From NCBI GenBank assembly GCA_023393235.1, contig JAEWMH010000161.1, forward strand, positions 1 to 18,944: 18,944 nucleotides of DNA. Reading direction: 5' to 3'. The notes beneath the pieces were generated by a model, which was not told where the DNA came from, searched no databases, and saw only the letters and a program-made list of their open reading frames with translations. Positions 15,003-18,944 of this stretch are shown here, one piece after another (the stretch's first letter is position 1; every line of letters begins with the position of its first letter). This stretch comes from Bacillota bacterium. GTDB taxonomy: Bacteria; Bacillota; Bacilli; Paenibacillales; NBRC-103111. The translations under genes and the position numbers were made by a program.

Positions 15003-16466
15003 ATGAGTGAAAATACAATAATCGTATGGTTCCGCCAGGAATTGAGAGTTCAGGACTATGAACCGCTTTTTTGGGCGGCCAGCCAAGGCCGGGTCGTGCC
15101 TGTTTTTATCCTCTCGGCAGAGGAGCACCGGAGGTTATCGGGTACGGCCTCGGGCTGGTGGCTGCATGAGTCCCTGAAGGAGCTGTCGGCAGCGTTGGAG
15201 CGGTTGGGTGCGTCTCTTCTTCTCCGGCAGGGAGAGCCGGTCGAAGTTTTGGTGGAGCTGGCCGCAGGGATTGGGGCCAGGGAAATCTATACAAGCCGGA
15301 GCTATGAGCCGGACAGTCAGCGTATGGAGGATGAGCTTACGCAGCGGTTGGGGGCCATTCAATTGGAAGTAGTGTGGTTCCATAACAGGCTGCTGTTCGA
15401 GCCGGGGAGTATTGTCAACGGGGCCGGTGAGCCATACCGGGTCTTTACCGCATTTCACCGGAGACTGGTGCAGGAACAGGTGTATCCGCCTTTACCCCCT
15501 CCAACGGCCCTTGCCCCCAGTCCGGTCCAGGGAGATTCCTTGAGCCTGGAGGAGCTGGGGCTATTGAAGGGCCCAAACTGGTACGGCAAGCTGTCTGCTC
15601 ATTGGCAGCCGGGAGAGCAGGGAGCGCTGCGGCAGTTGGAGGAATTTGCAGGGGAGCATGTAACGGGATATGCGGAGGGGCGGGATTATCCGGATTCCGG
15701 GTGCAGCTCCCGCCTGTCTCCGTACCTGGCTTGGGGCAATGTAAGTGCGCGGAGAGTTTGGCATGTCCTGCATGAAGCCGGCGAAGCGTTATCGTCCGGT
15801 ATTGGCAGGTCTGGCGGTGCTGATGGCTGTGAGGCGGATACCGGGGCTTTTTTGAGGCAGCTGGTGTGGCGGGAATTTGCTTATGATCAATTGGTCCATT
15901 TCCCGCATATGGTGGATTCGCCTATGCGGAAGGCCTATGCCTCTTTTCCGTGGGCGGATGATTCTCAGGCGCTGGCCCGCTGGAAAGCCGGACAGACCGG
16001 CTTCCCTCTGGTGGATGCGGGAATGCGTGAGCTGTGGGAGACGGGGATGATGCATAACCGGGTGCGTATGGTGGCGGCATCCTTTTTGGTGAAGCATCTG
16101 CTTCTTCCCTGGACAGAAGGGGCGGCGTGGTTCCGGCAGACGCTGGTGGATGCGGATATGGCCAACAACGCCATGGGCTGGCAATGGGTAACGGGCAGCG
16201 GGTTTGACGCGGCGCCTTATTTCCGGATTTTTAACCCTGGCGCCCAAAGCAGGAGGTTTGATCCGCAGGGGAGCTATATCCGCAGATGGGTTCCCGAGCT
16301 GAGGCAGCTTCCGGACGCGCTTATCCACGAGCCGTGGAAAGCCGCTTCCGGTGTGCTGGACCAGTGTGGGCTTGCCCCGGACAGCCCGTATCGGAAGCCG
16401 GTTGTGGACCATGCTTTTGCCAGGGAACGGGCCTTGGAGGCGTACCGGATTATGAACACGCAATAA
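15003..16466 (+). CDS. phr: Deoxyribodipyrimidine photolyase (class I CPD photolyase/cryptochrome family)
   Basis: A 487-residue flavoprotein that uses blue light to split cyclobutane pyrimidine dimers. Residues 1-130 are the antenna-binding Rossmann domain, starting with IIVWFRQELRVQDY, where the usual His-Asp-Asn is altered to Gln-Asp-Tyr. The FAD/DNA domain is complete: W289-R-E-F, HNRVRM at 351-356, and NNAMGWQW at 388-395 followed by DAAPYFRIFNP, which carries the distal Trp residues of the electron-transfer chain. The length suits the family (about 470-490). ATG 15003 lies 10 bases after AGGAG (14988-14992); an in-frame TTG at 14973 would put the ribosome site inside the gene. It is divergent from the crt operon across the shared iterons and is probably light-induced with it. 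A cryptochrome without repair activity is unlikely but cannot be ruled out by sequence. Confidence 0.93.
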   Translation: MSENTIIVWFRQELRVQDYEPLFWAASQGRVVPVFILSAEEHRRLSGTASGWWLHESLKELSAALERLGASLLLRQGEPVEVLVELAAGIGAREIYTSRSYEPDSQRMEDELTQRLGAIQLEVVWFHNRLLFEPGSIVNGAGEPYRVFTAFHRRLVQEQVYPPLPPPTALAPSPVQGDSLSLEELGLLKGPNWYGKLSAHWQPGEQGALRQLEEFAGEHVTGYAEGRDYPDSGCSSRLSPYLAWGNVSARRVWHVLHEAGEALSSGIGRSGGADGCEADTGAFLRQLVWREFAYDQLVHFPHMVDSPMRKAYASFPWADDSQALARWKAGQTGFPLVDAGMRELWETGMMHNRVRMVAASFLVKHLLLPWTEGAAWFRQTLVDADMANNAMGWQWVTGSGFDAAPYFRIFNPGAQSRRFDPQGSYIRRWVPELRQLPDALIHEPWKAASGVLDQCGLAPDSPYRKPVVDHAFARERALEAYRIMNTQ

Positions 16467-16503
16467 AAAAGACAGACCTCAATGCTCAAGAGGTCTGTCT
16501 TTT
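16467..16503. terminator. Bidirectional terminator between photolyase and GH105 genes
   Basis: A 14-bp perfect stem pairs 16467-16480 with 16490-16503 around a 9-base loop, with A-rich and T-rich flanks. It starts right after the photolyase stop and lies 19 bases past the end of the convergent GH105 gene, so it can serve both strands. Confidence 0.92.
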
Positions 16504-16522
16504 ACCTTATATAGCCTTAAGC

Positions 16523-17623
16523 TTAGCCGCGGGGCTTGGCCAGGTTCATCTCCGCACACATGAGCAGGAAGCCGCCTGCACCATGCAGGTCGTTTTCGCT
16601 GGTGGGGCGGGCGATGTAGTGGGCATAGTCGCCGATGCCGGTGCCGATGCAGATATTGCCGATGCGCACGAAGCCGTTGTCGTCGAACTTCAGGGTGTCG
16701 ATGACGCCTTGATAGCCTTTCCAAGCATACTCCATGTAGCTTTCATCCAGGTATCCGAAGCGGACAGCCTTGGCGATAGCGTGGACGAAGAGAGCGGTAC
16801 AGGAGTTTTCGAGCCAGTTGTCCGGACGGTCTGTCTTGTCGATCACTTGGTACCACAGGCCTGTAGCCGGGTCCTGGAACTTGGTCAGGGCGATCAGCAG
16901 ATCCTTGGTGATCTCCACCAGCTTGGCCTTGTCCTTGTGGTCCTCCGGCATATATTCGAACATTTCCAGCAGAGCAACCGGATACCAGCCGATAGCCCGT
17001 CCCCAGAACTCCGGTGCACGTCCGGTAACCGGATCAGCCCAAGGAGTTTGTTTGCTGGCATCCCAGCCGTGGAACAGCAGGCCGGTTTTTTCGTCATGGG
17101 TATGTTTGTGCATGAGCAAGGCCTGGAAGGTCATCATGTCAAAGTATTCCGGGTGGTCGAAGGTTTTGCCGAACATGGTCGCGATAGGACCTGCCATGTA
17201 CAGCCCGTCCAGCCACATTTGGTTCGGATAACGGCCTTTATGCCAGAAGCCGCCTTCTTCGTTCACATTCCAGTCCTTCAGGAGGGGAACGAGGGTGTGG
17301 AGAGCGGTTTTGTAGCGTTCGTCGCCGGTTTCCTTGTACAAATTAAAAAGCAATACGCCGGGTTGGATATCGTCCAGCTCGTCGCGGTTGAACTTCTTAA
17401 CGCTGCCGTCCGGCTGTACTTGGGAATCCACCCAACGCTTGATGTAATCGAAATATTCCTTCTTATGAGTTTGCTGCCAAACCTTCTCCATACCGGAGAG
17501 GAAGACACCTTGGTGGTAGTGGAAGCGGTCCGGCGGCAATTGCTCCGGCTCGAATTTGTTCATCAGGGCTTCGCAGGCTTTTTCTGCCCAGCCGATGGGG
17601 GTCAAAGCTGTTTTTTCTGCCAT
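16523..17623 (-). CDS. GH105 unsaturated glycuronyl/rhamnogalacturonyl hydrolase (YteR/YesR-like)
   Basis: A 366-residue cytoplasmic hydrolase; YteR has about 373 residues. The family removes the delta-4,5-unsaturated uronic acid left at the non-reducing end of oligosaccharides by polysaccharide lyases, by hydrating the double bond. The alpha6/alpha6-barrel family motifs are present: F-H-Y-H-Q-G near 34-39, NQMWLDG with the expected catalytic D139, HGWD at 185-188, and EFWGRAIGWY at 205-214. There is no signal peptide, so the substrate must be imported. ATG 17623 has AAGGAGG 11 bases upstream. It is alone on its transcript and divergent from an AraC-type regulator, its likely controller. The uronate (galacturonate, glucuronate or other) cannot be told from sequence. 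Confidence 0.92.
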   Translation of the reverse strand: MAEKTALTPIGWAEKACEALMNKFEPEQLPPDRFHYHQGVFLSGMEKVWQQTHKKEYFDYIKRWVDSQVQPDGSVKKFNRDELDDIQPGVLLFNLYKETGDERYKTALHTLVPLLKDWNVNEEGGFWHKGRYPNQMWLDGLYMAGPIATMFGKTFDHPEYFDMMTFQALLMHKHTHDEKTGLLFHGWDASKQTPWADPVTGRAPEFWGRAIGWYPVALLEMFEYMPEDHKDKAKLVEITKDLLIALTKFQDPATGLWYQVIDKTDRPDNWLENSCTALFVHAIAKAVRFGYLDESYMEYAWKGYQGVIDTLKFDDNGFVRIGNICIGTGIGDYAHYIARPTSENDLHGAGGFLLMCAEMNLAKPRG

Positions 17624-17740
17624 GTGTGAATGTTCCTCCTTGAGATTGATTCTCTTCTTTCATGATGATACCATATGAAAATGCACATTTTTTGCGGAAC
17701 GGACGGAAATCTTCTTATATCTTGCGGGTTTGTGTGCAAA

Positions 17741-17749
17741 ATTATACCA
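17741..17749 (-). promoter_or_regulatory. Extended -10 promoter for the GH105 gene
   Basis: On the minus strand TGG-TATAAT is a perfect extended -10, giving a leader of about 110 bases to ATG 17623. No good -35 is present, as expected for an activator-dependent promoter. TGTGCA (17733-17738) near the start site and TGCACA (17682-17687) downstream form a widely spaced inverted pair that could be regulator sites. A second TGG-TATCAT lies at 17665-17673 (complement). Confidence 0.55.
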
Positions 17750-17774
17750 TGAAGCAAGAGCCATCTTATCTGCT

Positions 17775-17880
17775 GCCCTGAAATAACACAGTCCGAGCTT
17801 CAGGCTGGATGTGTTATGGAAGCCTCGAAATCGGAGAAGCCGATTTAAGGGCCTTCGGTGACATTTCATCGGTCATCGGT
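17775..17880 (+). other. Potential branched RNA structure upstream of the AraC-type gene
   Basis: The 309-base gap 17624-17932 contains, besides the GH105 promoter, a cluster of foldable segments. GCCCT (17775-17779) can pair with AGGGC (17848-17852), enclosing two stems. The first is ATAACACA (17783-17790) with TGTGTTAT (17810-17817), extended by TCC/GGA and AGC/GCT past two bulged Gs, with a TTCAG loop. The second is AAATCGG (17828-17834) with CCGATTT (17840-17846), a perfect 7-bp stem with a 5-base loop. Then a tandem TCATCGG repeat (17866-17879) can pair in two registers with CGGTGA (17856-17861). It matches no riboswitch class I know. It could be an RNA leader or protein-binding DNA dyads. 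Confidence 0.4.
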
Positions 17881-17932
17881 GCGGCGGGAACCCAGTATGA
17901 GCGGCCATTGAATTGAAAGGAAGGGAATAAGC

Positions 17933-18769
17933 GTGGAGGACGTGACGTATCAGAATCGGGAGGGAACCTTTTCCCTTACCCACCGGCAGGCGTTATCCCA
18001 TCATATGGCCAAAAGCCATTTTCATCCGACTTATGAAATCTATTATTTGCTCTCGGGCAAAAGGGAGTTTTTTATCCGCGACCGGACCCTGGTGATCCAG
18101 GAGGGGGATGTGATGATTGTTTCCCCCAATGTGCTGCACCGCACTACCAACGCGGCGGAGCCCCAGCATGAGCGGCTGATCGTGAATATTCACCGTGATT
18201 TGATGCTGCCCGGACAGGAGGGGGGACGGGAGGTGCTGGCTCCTTTGTTCGGGGCGGACTACCGGATTGTCCGGTGCAGTCTGCAGGAGCGGCTGTACGC
18301 CGATGAACTGGCCCGGGGGATTATTGGGGAGGTGCAGCGAAAGGAGCCGGGGTTTGAGATGTTCGCGCTGACGCTGGCGCAGCAGCTGCTTCTGTTCAGC
18401 TGCCGGCGGATGGCGGAGAAGGGGGAGGAGCCGCCGGAGTACCCCAGTCCTATGCATGAACGGATTTCGGCAGTGGTCCGGTACATCAACGAGCATTATA
18501 TGGAGGAGCTGTCCTTGCAGCTGTTGGCGGAGCGGTTTTTTATCAGCCCGTATTATCTGAGCCGTTTCTTCAAGGAGGTGACGGGGTTCGCCTTTGTGGA
18601 GTACGTAAACAGCGTACGGGTGAAGGAGGCCATGAAGCTGCTGGAGGAAACCAACCTGAAGGCGAGTCTGATCGCGCGGAAGGTGGGTTTCGGCAGTGTC
18701 ACCCACTTCGGCCGGGTATTCCGGCAGGTGACGGGGCATCCGCCGCTGTTTTACCGGAAGCAGCTGTGA
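17933..18769 (+). CDS. AraC-family transcriptional regulator with cupin sensor domain
   Basis: A 278-residue regulator. Residues about 10-150 form a cupin sensor (H29-F-H31-P-T-Y-E35-I-Y-Y-L-L-S-G), the usual ligand-binding half of sugar-responsive AraC proteins. Residues about 175-278 hold the two helix-turn-helix units: LSLQLLAERFFISPYYLSRF, and SLIARKVGFGSVTHFGRVF followed by the typical TGHPPLFYRK. The start is GTG 17933 with AAAGGAAGGG (17916-17925) 7 bases upstream. It diverges from the GH105 gene across 309 bases and most likely activates it in response to an unsaturated uronate sugar; that is inferred from position. A weak rightward promoter, TTGCGG-17-TACCAT (17722-17750), overlaps the GH105 -10. 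Confidence 0.9.
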   Translation: MEDVTYQNREGTFSLTHRQALSHHMAKSHFHPTYEIYYLLSGKREFFIRDRTLVIQEGDVMIVSPNVLHRTTNAAEPQHERLIVNIHRDLMLPGQEGGREVLAPLFGADYRIVRCSLQERLYADELARGIIGEVQRKEPGFEMFALTLAQQLLLFSCRRMAEKGEEPPEYPSPMHERISAVVRYINEHYMEELSLQLLAERFFISPYYLSRFFKEVTGFAFVEYVNSVRVKEAMKLLEETNLKASLIARKVGFGSVTHFGRVFRQVTGHPPLFYRKQL

Positions 18770-18776
18770 TAGGGGC

Positions 18777-18831
18777 AGGGGGCTCAAACTAGTCTCTTGT
18801 GAAATAACGGAAGCAGTCTATTAAGCCCCCT
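18777..18831. repeat. Inverted repeat AGGGGGCT / AGCCCCCT after the AraC-type gene
   Basis: A perfect 8-base GC-rich inverted repeat (18777-18784 and 18824-18831) with a 39-base interior, 7 bases after the stop codon. There is no T-run, so it is a weak case for a terminator; it may mark the border of the element that begins to the right. Confidence 0.4.
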
Positions 18832-18892
18832 AATCCACTTGGACACCACAATCCACTTCAGATACACTAAAAGAAAGTGGAGGAAGTCGTCC

Positions 18893-18944
18893 ATGAAACG
18901 AAGATTTCGATGTCCGGTTCAAGCCAAAAAGGAGTTTGTGACCG
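18893..18944 (+). CDS. Truncated ORF at right edge, possibly a transposase OrfA-like start
   Basis: ATG 18893 opens a frame of 17 codons, MKRRFRCPVQAKKEFVT, cut by the window end. GGAGG (18879-18883) lies 9 bases upstream, so it is probably a real start. The basic N-terminus and the AKKEFV stretch would fit the first helix of an insertion-sequence OrfA, but 17 residues do not allow an identification. Upstream repeats (18832-18881) can fold over the ribosome site. Confidence 0.4.
   Translation, partial: MKRRFRCPVQAKKEFVT

Noticed and set aside
16286..17629. Plus-strand open frame of 447 codons across the GH105 gene
   Set aside because: It runs antisense to a well-recognised GH105 protein, begins inside the photolyase gene and crosses the bidirectional terminator; composition is that of a shadow frame.
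17848..17905. T-box or known riboswitch reading of the AraC leader
   Set aside because: GCGGCGGGAACCC resembles only loosely the T-box sequence, the specifier stem and terminator/antiterminator pair are missing, and no other known class fits.

Overview
The window looks like chromosomal DNA of a Paenibacillus-type Firmicute. The reasons are strong AGGAGG-like ribosome sites, several GTG/TTG starts, U-tailed hairpin terminators, a very large surface protein ending in three SLH domains, a secreted protein built of stalk (copper amine oxidase N-terminal-like) repeats, and a staphylococcal-type C30 carotenoid gene set. No tRNA, rRNA, CRISPR array or complete mobile element was seen.

Left part (1-9450), all rightward: a secreted stalk-repeat protein (156-1757) with its own terminator; a 2146-residue SLH-anchored polysaccharide lyase (1996-8436) preceded by a candidate promoter and a cre-like site; and an IolB/KduI-family isomerase (8589-9383) closed by a strong terminator. 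A 52-residue single-span membrane peptide (9583-9741) with its own promoter-like sequence follows.

Centre (9950-16503) is a light-response island. A leftward operon carries two CrtN/CrtI-family desaturase-like genes, a CrtM-type synthase and, last, a MerR-family regulator with every hallmark of the adenosylcobalamin photoreceptor CarH/LitR. The coding genes of the operon overlap (22 and 4 bases). A DNA photolyase diverges from it. The short region between them holds three TTATACA repeats at exactly 22-base pitch. They overlap a near-consensus rightward promoter and the best leftward promoter candidate, as expected of a CarH operator that represses both units in the dark.

Right part (16523-18944): a cytoplasmic GH105 unsaturated glycuronyl hydrolase on the minus strand, a divergent AraC-family regulator, and between them 309 bases containing an extended -10 promoter and a potentially branched RNA structure. 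A truncated ORF with an SD-masking hairpin lies at the right edge.

The outer genes suggest uronate polysaccharide use: a surface lyase makes unsaturated oligouronides, GH105 removes the unsaturated uronyl end, and an isomerase of the KduI/IolB family may act on the product. The carotenoid/photolyase island sits inside this set. The most interesting items are the CarH operator architecture, the structured leader before the AraC gene, the substituted chain-length residue in the CrtM homologue, and the tandemly duplicated discoidin units of the SLH lyase.
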